Positions 1-5,221 are shown, numbered from the stretch's first letter. The stretch is 6,652 nucleotides of DNA from JAGLGH01 sp034723595 (GCA_034723595.1 JAYEPB010000157.1:1-6652), one strand, 5' to 3'. Notes: generated from the sequence alone by a model not told the origin. Program-made: numbers and translations.

Positions 1-117
1 CTGATTTTGGAATTGAAACACAATTGTTTTTAGAGAATACTTACCAAAATAAGGATTGTTATACTAAGTAAAAACAAGAACATTTTGTTCAGTAAAATAA
101 GTTAAATTTATTCATCC
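1..117. other. AT-rich intergenic sequence, no gene seen
   Basis: No reading frame of protein-like composition is visible on either strand here. The only local structure is a small perfect inverted repeat (arms GAACA/TGTTC, three-base loop, about 79-91). It lies downstream of the minus-strand remnant and could act as a weak stem, but it is too short to call a terminator. Confidence 0.5.
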
Positions 118-264
118 TTAGTCAGAGTTTTGTAAACATCTATTCAATTCATCCTCATAAATCCAACCCCTAAAAGCAAAATACTCCTTCACAAGATATT
201 CGCTATTAAAATCCTCAATCCCAAAATAATACTTATTTTTTCCTTTTTTGCAAGAGATGATTTT
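118..264 (-). pseudogene. C-terminal remnant of an unidentified protein gene
   Basis: The minus strand is open for 48 codons from an in-frame TAA (265-267) to a TAA at 118-120. The translation looks like real protein: mixed acidic and aromatic residues, with stretches such as YYFGIEDFNSEYLVKEYF and RGWIYEDELNRCLQ. It has no ATG, and only an internal Val codon could serve as a start. In another frame the bases just upstream (about 230-300) encode IYWEKSVKNHLLQKRKK and run to a stop next to poly-A tracts. A one-base slip in an A-run would join the two frames, so this looks like a frameshifted, truncated gene. I do not recognise the family. It lies downstream of, and on the same strand as, the HEPN gene. 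Confidence 0.35.
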
Positions 265-353
265 TTACAGATTTTTCCCAATATATATGAATATTAGAAA
301 TACAGATATATAAATCTTGACAAAAACAAGAGTATTTGGATGAAATAACAAGA

Positions 354-890
354 TTATACTGACAGCAATTTTTTCATTTCAAAAACAAAGCTTTTTGCTC
401 TTTCAAGAGAGGTTTTTGCTTTTGCGCGCTTGACCTGTTCTGTAATACTATATTGTATCCTGCTTCTTTTAATCCTCTCTCTGTCAAAGGATTCAATAAT
501 ATCATCTGCTTCCAATCCTGCAATCTCAAGAGCTTCATCTTTTATTTCTTCATAATCTTCAATAAGAGAATCAGTTAATTTATCTTTCACATAAACAATT
601 AATGCATCTGCTGTAACTTTATGCGAGATCTTATGACCCACTTTAAGATTAAGAGAATATAATACTGCATTAGCAATATAATACATGGAATAATAAGAGC
701 AGACTATTGTCCACAGATTTGAATGATTGCCATCAAATAAGAGTTGAGCAGATTTTAGGCTTTCTTTGCAATTTTGAATGAATATATTTTGTATTGCAGA
801 TTCAGGATAAGATACTTTTTTGATCATATCTTCCATTAGATAATTCCTTAAATTATTCTGCGCTTCACTCTTTCTTTTTGCATCCAACAT
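354..890 (-). CDS. HEPN domain protein, candidate toxin of an MNT/HEPN pair
   Basis: This 178-residue, all-helical protein is the second gene of a minus-strand pair, and its first 26 bases overlap the upstream nucleotidyltransferase gene. HEPN proteins in such pairs are typically RNases neutralised by the partner MNT protein. The HEPN core is visible as a helix with CSYYSMYYIANAVLYS (about 64-79), a GHKISHK segment (85-91), an acidic helix (110-138) and a basic C-terminal helix. The usual RNase motif Rx4-6H is not seen; at the expected place stands RSRIQY (142-147), with Tyr where His is expected. The protein may therefore be catalytically weak, or the Tyr may be a modification site as in AMPylated HEPN toxins (inference). 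The start at 890 has only a weak GGA upstream, so translation is probably coupled to the first gene. The HEPN fold is well supported; the toxin role is inferred from the pairing. Confidence 0.85.
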   Translation of the reverse strand: MLDAKRKSEAQNNLRNYLMEDMIKKVSYPESAIQNIFIQNCKESLKSAQLLFDGNHSNLWTIVCSYYSMYYIANAVLYSLNLKVGHKISHKVTADALIVYVKDKLTDSLIEDYEEIKDEALEIAGLEADDIIESFDRERIKRSRIQYSITEQVKRAKAKTSLERAKSFVFEMKKLLSV

Positions 891-1440
891 TTTCCAAAAG
901 CTGATAATAATCTTCTATTCCAGTAAGGATTATATTTTTCTTCATAGCTTCAGACACAACACTGAATTCCCTGCTTTTAGCCATGGCAATAAAATCCTTA
1001 TGTGAGATTATTGTTGGATGAATATCTAAAGGGATTAATAAAAGTACCTGTTCAATTTCCGTATTTTTTTCGGATATTATAAGCAAATCAATATCAGATT
1101 GTTTAGTTGCTGTTGTTTTTGCAAAAGAACCGAAAAGAAGAGTAATAAATGATAATTGTATCTCTTTTAATGTTGAATACAAAACCTTGAAGTTTTTATC
1201 TTTAATTAAATCAGCTCTTCTTTCATATTCCACTGCAAATACTAAAGGATTAAAATTATTATTAAAAGAGCATAGGTTTGTGTTGCCTAATTTTTCAATT
1301 ATTATTAATTTCTGCTGGGCTAATTTCATTACAGCATTATAAGCTGATTTATAATTTATCTTTCTTAATTGAGACAGTTTTCTTATACTAAATCTTTGCT
1401 TAGTTCCAATCAGGAGCTTTAAGATGTCATGAGTTTCCAT
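865..1440 (-). CDS. Winged-helix / minimal nucleotidyltransferase (MNT) protein, candidate antitoxin
   Basis: A 191-residue protein in two parts. Residues 1 to about 60 form a helix-turn-helix/winged-helix segment (FSIRKLSQLRKINYKSAYNA, followed by a beta wing). Residues about 85-180 form a minimal nucleotidyltransferase domain with the signature GSFAKTTATKQSDIDLLI (G104, S105, D116, D118), the GSx10DxD metal/NTP-binding motif; D139 in LDIHPTIIS is the likely third carboxylate. In characterised MNT/HEPN modules the MNT protein is the antitoxin and transfers AMP onto a tyrosine of the HEPN partner. The gene comes first in the pair and overlaps the HEPN gene by 26 bases. The fused DNA-binding domain, together with palindromes over its own promoter, suggests autorepression. 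The ATG at 1440 lies only about 10 bases after the predicted transcript start, so the mRNA is nearly leaderless. Confidence 0.88.
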   Translation of the reverse strand: METHDILKLLIGTKQRFSIRKLSQLRKINYKSAYNAVMKLAQQKLIIIEKLGNTNLCSFNNNFNPLVFAVEYERRADLIKDKNFKVLYSTLKEIQLSFITLLFGSFAKTTATKQSDIDLLIISEKNTEIEQVLLLIPLDIHPTIISHKDFIAMAKSREFSVVSEAMKKNIILTGIEDYYQLLENVGCKKKE

Positions 1441-1442
1441 GT

Positions 1443-1487
1443 TAAACCATAATACTATGGTTTATAACCATATATTTAAATGTTTCG
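1443..1487 (-). promoter_or_regulatory. Promoter and overlapping palindromic operator of the MNT/HEPN pair
   Basis: Read on the minus strand, CGAAACA (1487-1481, BRE-like) precedes TTTAAATA (1480-1473, archaeal TATA box), placing the transcript start near 1450 and the ATG at 1440. Two inverted repeats sharing an arm cover this start. The first has 9-bp perfect arms at 1443-1451 and 1456-1464 with 4 bases between; the second has 7-bp arms at 1456-1462 and 1466-1472 with 3 bases between. This gives three copies of AACCATA/TATGGTT in alternating orientation, just downstream of the TATA box, where a bound protein would block RNA polymerase. The winged-helix domain of the adjacent MNT protein is the obvious candidate ligand (inference). 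Confidence 0.7.
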
Positions 1488-1563
1488 TTATTTAGCCATA
1501 GCAAGACTAAAACCAAATATAATCCAATAATACCAAATCCCACTTGCCACTTGCCACCATTGC

Positions 1564-1602
1564 GTGTGAGGTATTTAAACCCTTAATTCTAAAATTATAC
1601 TA
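1564..1602 (+). promoter_or_regulatory. TATA promoter of the exonuclease/radical SAM operon
   Basis: The TATA box TATTTAAA (1572-1579) is centred 26 bases before the ATG at 1602, so the mRNA is predicted to be leaderless; no SD sequence is present. Just upstream are two tandem copies of CACTTGC (1541-1547 and 1548-1554), of unknown meaning. The promoter is divergent from that of the MNT/HEPN pair, about 95 bases away. Confidence 0.65.
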
Positions 1603-2387
1603 TGATTCGCAACAGTTTCATAATGCTTAGACGCATAAAAGAAGGTATGGAAAAGAAGCTCTGGAATCAGGGAATTACCAGCTGGAATAAGTTCATCTTT
1701 GCCAAGAAGATCAAAGGAATATCACAGGCAAGGAAATTATATTACCAGCGCTTTTTGTCAAAAGCAGGCAATGCATTATACAATTTTGACTCATCATATT
1801 TCAAGAGTATACTGCCATCAACTGAAACTTGGAGATTGTATGATTTTTTTAAGGAAGATGCAGTTTTCATAGACATAGAAATTAGCGGAATGGCAAAATA
1901 TGACAATATAACAGTCATAGGCCTGTTTGATGGCATGGAAACAAAGATTATGATAAAAGGAGTCAACCTTGATACAGATGTTATCAAGGAAGAATTAAGC
2001 AGATACAAGATTATGCTTTCGTTCAATGGCTCATCATTAGATCTTCCTTACATAAAAAAGCGATTCCCTGGGCTATTGCCAGATATCCCCCACATAGACC
2101 TCAGGCATTGCTGCGCAAGAGTTGGCCTTAAAGGAGGTCTGAAAGATATAGAAAAACAGCTTGGAATAAAGCGCGCAAACAAGATAGTAGAAAGGATGTA
2201 TGGAGGCGACCCGCTCAAGTTGTGGAAAATGCATAAGGCAACAGGAGATGACTATTACCTTAATCTATTAGTATCTTACAATGAAGAAGATATCATAAAT
2301 CTCAAGCCTATCGCAGACTACTGCTATAAAAATCTCAAAGAGGAATGCAAAAATGAATTCAGAACAAATATTACAGCAAAAACATAG
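1602..2387 (+). CDS. YprB-like RNase H-fold 3'-5' exonuclease
   Basis: A 261-residue protein with a DEDD-type exonuclease domain of the ribonuclease H-like (YprB/RNase_H_2) family, expected to trim DNA or RNA from 3' ends with two metal ions. Residues 1 to about 85 (MIRNSFIMLRRIKEG, LWNQGITSW, the WRLYDFF segment) match the helical N-terminal region usual in archaeal members, which supports the start at 1602 over later ATGs at 1623 and 1647. The catalytic acids are visible: D91 and E93 in FIDIEISG, D147 in FNGSSLDLPYI, and D230 in SYNEEDIINL, with HIDLRH (164-169) between them. It is the first gene of the operon and overlaps the next gene by 35 bases. The exonuclease family is clear, but substrate and role are not; co-transcription with a putative DNA repair/modification pair suggests DNA processing (inference). 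Confidence 0.85.
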   Translation: MIRNSFIMLRRIKEGMEKKLWNQGITSWNKFIFAKKIKGISQARKLYYQRFLSKAGNALYNFDSSYFKSILPSTETWRLYDFFKEDAVFIDIEISGMAKYDNITVIGLFDGMETKIMIKGVNLDTDVIKEELSRYKIMLSFNGSSLDLPYIKKRFPGLLPDIPHIDLRHCCARVGLKGGLKDIEKQLGIKRANKIVERMYGGDPLKLWKMHKATGDDYYLNLLVSYNEEDIINLKPIADYCYKNLKEECKNEFRTNITAKT

Positions 2388-2763
2388 CATAAGCAATCAT
2401 CTCAGGATTAACAAAGCATTTTTCGGCAAGGATAATTGCCTGAAAATTACGCTGAACCAGAAGGGAGAATGCTATATGCACTTTGGCATAGCTGACAAAA
2501 AATCAGGCTCATGGGTGTGGAAGAAGATTAAATTCAATGACTCTGAATTAGGAAGCATTCTTCTTGTCCTGGTAGGAAAACAGAAGTCTGCTTCCTTTTT
2601 TCACGCCTATAACAATGCAAACACCCAAATCTGGGTAAACAGAGACAAGGATTATGTCTTCCTCAAGGTAAAAGAAATGTCCAAATCCATTTCAATAGGA
2701 GAGCAGGAAGTGCTAAGAGTGCTGATTGAGCATATGATATTGAGGATGAACCTTAAAATATAA
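2353..2763 (+). CDS. Unrecognised 136-aa protein, possibly nucleic-acid-binding beta-sheet fold
   Basis: I do not recognise this family with certainty. The 136 residues read as a run of beta-strands (KITLNQKGECYMHFGI, SWVWKKIKF, SASFFHAYNN, TQIWVNRDKDYVFLKVKEM) followed by a C-terminal helix (GEQEVLRVLIEHMIL). Strands ending in one amphipathic helix, rich in basic and aromatic residues, recall small PC4/Whirly-like single-strand-binding proteins; that comparison is tentative. It starts inside the 3' end of the exonuclease gene, with a GAGG SD at 2340-2343 nine bases before the ATG, and ends one base before the radical SAM gene. The tight packing implies shared transcription and coupled translation with both neighbours, so it may be an accessory nucleic-acid-binding subunit of the same pathway (inference). 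No signal peptide or membrane helix is seen. Confidence 0.75.
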   Translation: MNSEQILQQKHSISNHLRINKAFFGKDNCLKITLNQKGECYMHFGIADKKSGSWVWKKIKFNDSELGSILLVLVGKQKSASFFHAYNNANTQIWVNRDKDYVFLKVKEMSKSISIGEQEVLRVLIEHMILRMNLKI

Positions 2764-2764
2764 A

Positions 2765-3892
2765 ATGAACACAATAGAAAAAATAAGCATATTGGCAGAT
2801 GCAGCAAAATGGGATACCTGCGCAAGCGCAGCATCTAATAGAAAAACTACCACAGATGACAGGATAGGCAATGCTGCAAAAGGAGGATTATGCAATTCAT
2901 TCACACAGGATGGAAGAGCCATCTGCCTGTTCAAGACATTATATTCCAATGCATGCGCATTTGACTGCAAGTACTGCACAAACTGCTCTGCATCCAGAAA
3001 AAAGACTGCTACATACGAACCTGAGGAGCTTGCAAAGACATTTATGTCATTATATGTCAGAAATTATGTAGAGGGTTTGTTTCTCAGTTCAGGCGTGCTT
3101 GGTGATTCTGATGGAACAGTAGAAAAGATGATTGAATCTGTCAACATACTGAGAAATAAATACAAATTCCAGGGATATATACATTTCAAGATTCTCCCAG
3201 GCACATCATATGAACTTATTAAACAGGCTTCTGAATTTGCAGACAGGCTAAGCATCAATCTTGAGGCTCCTAACAAGTCCAGGCTTGCAGAAATCAGCAA
3301 TATCAAGGACTTTCACATAGACATATTACGAAGGCAAAGATGGATCAAGAACATGAAACTGCCATCAGGCCAGACAACCCAGCTTGTTGTTGGAGGAAGT
3401 GATGAGACTGATAAAGAGATCCTCAACATGATTGACTGGGAATACAAGAATTTCAACCTTAAAAGGGGCTACTACTCTGCTTTTCTGCCAGTCCCTAAAA
3501 CACCTCTGGAACACAAGGGCCGCACACCTCTGATTAGGGAGCATCGACTGTATAATGTGGATTTTATGTTAAGGAAATATAATATCCCATTAAAAGAATT
3601 CAAATCCATCATGGATAACGGCATGCTCCCTAATTGTGACCCTAAGATTGCGCTTGCAGAGCATTATTTTGATGGTCCAGTTGATATAAATCATGCTAAT
3701 CTCAGTGAATTGCTCAGAGTCCCTGGAATTGGACCGCTGAGCGCTCACAGAATTATAGGATTAAGGAATTCAGGCAAGGACATAATGAAGTATGAGCAAC
3801 TCCACAACATAGGAGTTGTACTGAAAAGAGCAAGGTCGTTTATCAAGGTAAATGGCATGCATCAAAAAAAAATAGGTGATTTCTGTGCATAA
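2765..3892 (+). CDS. Putative DNA modification/repair radical SAM protein (TIGR03916-type) with C-terminal helix-hairpin-helix
   Basis: A 375-residue radical SAM enzyme. The 4Fe-4S motif is NACAFDCKYC, with C64, C68 and C71 in the canonical CxxxCxxC spacing and a further C74. Upstream, the family-typical segment includes WDTCASA (C19), GLCNSFTQDGRAIC (C43, C54) and LFKTLYSNAC, which I recognise as the TIGR03916 family, annotated 'putative DNA modification/repair radical SAM protein'. The C-terminus, VDINHANLSELLRVPGIGPLSAHRII (about 306-330), is a helix-hairpin-helix with the VPGIG hairpin, a non-specific DNA-binding element. The family usually sits next to a DUF4130 protein, as here (the next gene overlaps its end). 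The reaction is not known; SAM cleavage to a 5'-deoxyadenosyl radical acting on a nucleic acid base is inferred from the fold. It begins one base after the upstream stop, so translation is probably coupled. Confidence 0.92.
   Translation: MNTIEKISILADAAKWDTCASAASNRKTTTDDRIGNAAKGGLCNSFTQDGRAICLFKTLYSNACAFDCKYCTNCSASRKKTATYEPEELAKTFMSLYVRNYVEGLFLSSGVLGDSDGTVEKMIESVNILRNKYKFQGYIHFKILPGTSYELIKQASEFADRLSINLEAPNKSRLAEISNIKDFHIDILRRQRWIKNMKLPSGQTTQLVVGGSDETDKEILNMIDWEYKNFNLKRGYYSAFLPVPKTPLEHKGRTPLIREHRLYNVDFMLRKYNIPLKEFKSIMDNGMLPNCDPKIALAEHYFDGPVDINHANLSELLRVPGIGPLSAHRIIGLRNSGKDIMKYEQLHNIGVVLKRARSFIKVNGMHQKKIGDFCA
3874..3880 (+). promoter_or_regulatory. Strong SD that fixes the start of the DUF4130 gene
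   Basis: AGGTGAT matches the archaeal 16S rRNA 3' end for seven bases and lies 4 bases before GTG at 3885. The in-frame GTG at 3876 is inside the SD itself and cannot use it. GTG 3885 is therefore the likelier start, overlapping the radical SAM stop codon region. Confidence 0.7.
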
Positions 3893-4544
3893 AGAAATAA
3901 ACAAAAGAATTGAATTAGCTAAAAGAAACATAGCATTTGAACAGCAGATTGAAGACAGTACGCTTACGCAGGATAGTTCAGAAGCGCATTACAAAACAAC
4001 AAAAGAATCAAAAAAGCTGTATAATATGGCTCGTCAGGTCAGCAACTCTATCCATAGAATCGAATCATTCACAAGGCTGAATATAGATGAGAAAGGCATA
4101 TTATCTGCACGTATTGACCCAGAGCATTATGTTGAAGATGTTATTGCTGAATTTTTTGCAGAGCGATTTCCAATGTATATAGTCGTGCTTGAAAGCAGGA
4201 GAGGATGTTTTATCAAGAAAAAAGGTCAAAGAATTGCCATTGTGCATAACAGGATGGAATCAGTTATCTGCAAGCTTAAAAAGGAACTGGATGGGTGCGA
4301 CATACTCTGCGACCTGCTTGATTTTGATGATAAATCAATCTGGAAAGTTTTCTATAATGCTTCAAATATAAAAGCCAGAGAGAACAAAGCATATTTCCAG
4401 AGGAGCATAACTAAGAAATATCAGAATCTGCCAGGGCTGGCTGAAGAGAAGTTGGCATTTGAGGGCAATGAGAGTCTGTTTGCTTATCAAGGAAAAGAAA
4501 ATGCCGCTGACGGGATTCTCAAGCATCCTGAGATGCATATTTGA
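3885..4544 (+). CDS. DUF4130 protein (TIGR03915-type), partner of the radical SAM enzyme
   Basis: A 219-residue protein counted from the SD-supported GTG at 3885 (222 residues from GTG 3876). The core of the DUF4130/TIGR03915 family is seen at about 60-185: IESFTRLNIDEKGILSARIDP, then AEFFAERFPMYIVVLESRRGCFIKK, and near the end YFQRSITKKYQNLP. Members are annotated 'probable DNA metabolism protein' and are nearly always beside the TIGR03916 radical SAM protein; in some bacteria they are fused to a uracil-DNA-glycosylase-like domain, which is absent here. It probably works with the radical SAM enzyme on damaged or modified DNA (inference). The N-terminal 45 residues are charged and helical. 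The last 14 codons (from 4503) are read from DNA that on the other strand is the 3' part of tRNA-Met, so the C-terminal tail is probably dispensable; the stop codon is the complement of the tRNA T-loop. Confidence 0.88.
   Translation: MHKEINKRIELAKRNIAFEQQIEDSTLTQDSSEAHYKTTKESKKLYNMARQVSNSIHRIESFTRLNIDEKGILSARIDPEHYVEDVIAEFFAERFPMYIVVLESRRGCFIKKKGQRIAIVHNRMESVICKLKKELDGCDILCDLLDFDDKSIWKVFYNASNIKARENKAYFQRSITKKYQNLPGLAEEKLAFEGNESLFAYQGKENAADGILKHPEMHI
4516..4539 (-). other. Second tRNA intron (24 nt) within the T-loop, position 59/60
   Basis: Without removing 24 bases the T-loop would be 31 bases long. The T-loop CTCA (4545-4542) pairs with TGAG (4521-4518) as a four-pair central helix flanked by three-base AAT bulges on both sides, beyond which GCATC/GATGC closes a four-base loop. 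The identical AAT bulges leave the exact cut ambiguous by up to three bases, but every choice yields the same loop CTCAAAT. Confidence 0.85.
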
Positions 4545-4561
4545 GCCCGCGACCTCTAGAT

Positions 4562-4620
4562 AACCCAGTTGCGCATATGAGTCTATATCATCAGCCAAAG
4601 GCTTCATCACTCATATAACT
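4562..4620 (-). other. Canonical tRNA intron (59 nt) at position 37/38
   Basis: A BHB can be drawn at the borders. Exon CTCA (4626-4623) pairs with intron TGGG (4567-4564) to form the four-pair central helix. The three-base bulges are TA|A on the 5' side and TT|A on the 3' side, and GTT/AAC starts the intron helix. Inside, an eight-pair stem ATATGAGT/ACTCATAT encloses an AGCC-TTT-GGCT hairpin. Cleavage joins A37 to A38 and restores a seven-base anticodon loop. Confidence 0.88.
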
Positions 4621-4683
4621 TATGAGTCTAGCGCTCTAACCAGGCTGAGCTACAGCGGCATTTGACCTTTTGAAACTTCTGTG

Positions 4684-4694
4684 GCTTTATTAAG
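4684..4694 (-). promoter_or_regulatory. Possible TATA box of tRNA-Met
   Basis: On the minus strand CTTAATAAAG lies about 30 bases before the first tRNA base, a usual archaeal spacing with a short 5' leader. It is only a moderate match to the TATA consensus. Confidence 0.4.
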
Positions 4695-4814
4695 GTTTTG
4701 GTTATTTTTAAAACCTGTTTTTGTTCTGGCGTGTTCATCAATGGTTTAAAAACTATAGGGATATTGGTATGTAATAAGTCAGACCTAACTGAGCACAAGC
4801 CTGGGTAAGCTAAG

Positions 4815-4841
4815 GACTTAGAAAACATTGTTTTCCAAGTC
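4815..4841. repeat. Imperfect inverted repeat (hairpin)
   Basis: GACTT, one mismatch, then GAAAAC pairs with GTTTTC and AAGTC around an ATT loop, 11 pairs in all. It lies just upstream of the structured region at 4871-5044 and might be part of the same RNA. It has no T-run after it, so a terminator role is not supported. Confidence 0.5.
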
Positions 4842-4870
4842 ATCTTCAAATCTTTGGTTGTGTTTTTAGA

Positions 4871-5044
4871 AGGCTCTGCGTTCCCGGCAACTGGTTATGC
4901 TCAGTTGACACGCAAGGTGGAGCATGAAGCTCCACTACGCGGCTTTGAATCATTAAGTAAGATGGCCGCGATGTGCGACCATTGTGTCGCACTACCTTTG
5001 GTTAAACTTTGTTAAATTTTATGGAGCGACCCCTCGCGACGAGC
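4871..5044. ncRNA. Candidate structured non-coding RNA of unknown family
   Basis: This stretch is clearly richer in G and C than its surroundings and encodes no convincing protein. Four consecutive hairpins are visible: 4888-4907 (6 pairs), 4916-4936 (8 pairs, one G-U, five-base loop), 4938-4970 (6 pairs, CGCGGC/GCCGCG, long A/T-rich loop) and 4973-4992 (7 pairs, GTGCGAC/GTCGCAC). They can be enclosed by CGTTCC (4879-4884) with GGAGCG (5023-5028), and further out GCTC (4873-4876) with GAGC (5041-5044), giving a multibranched RNA of about 170 bases. Such GC islands in AT-rich archaeal genomes often mark functional RNAs. I see no RNase P P4 motifs, SRP helix 8 motif or rRNA-like sequence. The strand is not settled: hairpins work on either, and AT-rich TATA-like sequence also lies at 5010-5022 and 5051-5060. 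Confidence refers to an RNA being encoded at all. Confidence 0.5.
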
Positions 5045-5075
5045 AGGCTGTATTAATTTAAGGAGATTTGACCTG

Positions 5076-5219
5076 ATGATGCTGGTGCTCCTTGAACAGC
5101 AGACTTATTACATACAGATATTGAGCTGGAAAAAGAGGAAGAAAACACCTTACTCAACAAAAAATTTAAAAATAACACTTCTTTCTGATATTATAAGTTT
5201 TAAAGCAAGGAGGCAATAA
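5076..5219 (+). CDS. Possible 47-aa small protein
   Basis: An ORF starting MMLVLLEQQTYYIQILSW and continuing with a basic, lysine-rich middle; no family recognised. In favour: an AAGGAG SD-like sequence (5060-5065) ten bases before the ATG, and a stop codon (5217-5219) two bases before the next gene's start, as in a coupled operon. Against: a good TATA box for the next gene lies inside it (5164-5173), and it is short enough to be chance. Confidence 0.3.
   Translation: MMLVLLEQQTYYIQILSWKKRKKTPYSTKNLKITLLSDIISFKARRQ
5163..5173 (+). promoter_or_regulatory. TATA box of the 204-aa gene
   Basis: ATTTAAAAATA is a close match to the archaeal TATA consensus. It predicts a transcript start near 5195 and a leader of about 27 bases that contains the SD AAGGAGG (5207-5213), eight bases before the ATG at 5222. 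Confidence 0.5.
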
Positions 5220-5221
5220 TT

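Larger units (their letters stand above)
4502..4659 (-). tRNA. tRNA-Met(CAT), elongator type, with two introns
   Basis: The exons are 4659-4621, 4561-4540 and 4515-4502, giving a 75-base mature tRNA. The acceptor stem is GCCGCTG/CAGCGGC with seven perfect pairs and discriminator A (4502). The D-stem is GCTC/GAGC and the anticodon stem CTAGA/TCTAG. The loop CTCATAA has anticodon CAT at 4624-4622. The T-stem is GCGGG/CCCGT, and the T-loop after splicing is CTCAAAT. No CCA is encoded. The acceptor does not start with A1-U72 and the anticodon stem lacks the GGG/CCC of initiators, so it is an elongator Met (or less likely an Ile CAT tRNA). T-loop position 54 is C rather than the usual T. It is convergent with the DUF4130 gene and overlaps its last 43 bases. 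Confidence 0.93.

Noticed and set aside
9..19. GGAATTGAAAC at the left edge, resembling the 3' end of archaeal CRISPR repeats
   Set aside because: Only one copy at the edge is visible and nothing inside the window repeats it. Sequence to the left would show at once whether an array ends here.
1541..1554. Two tandem CACTTGC copies before the operon TATA box
   Set aside because: Two short copies are compatible with chance; no regulator or third copy supports a binding site.
2713..3306. Minus-strand and alternate-frame ORFs inside the radical SAM gene
   Set aside because: They are shadows of a gene with clear catalytic motifs, and lack their own start signals.
4588..4610. Box C/D-like motifs (GTGATGA, CTGA) in the first tRNA-Met intron, suggesting a guide RNA
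   Set aside because: Only 9 bases separate the boxes, no antisense match to the tRNA is found there, and no second C'/D' pair or proper kink-turn can be drawn.
4628..4849. Minus-strand 73-aa ORF ending in CSSAWLER
   Set aside because: Its end is translation of the tRNA-Met 5' half, a well-known source of false proteins, and the rest overlaps the hairpin region; no SD or TATA fits it.
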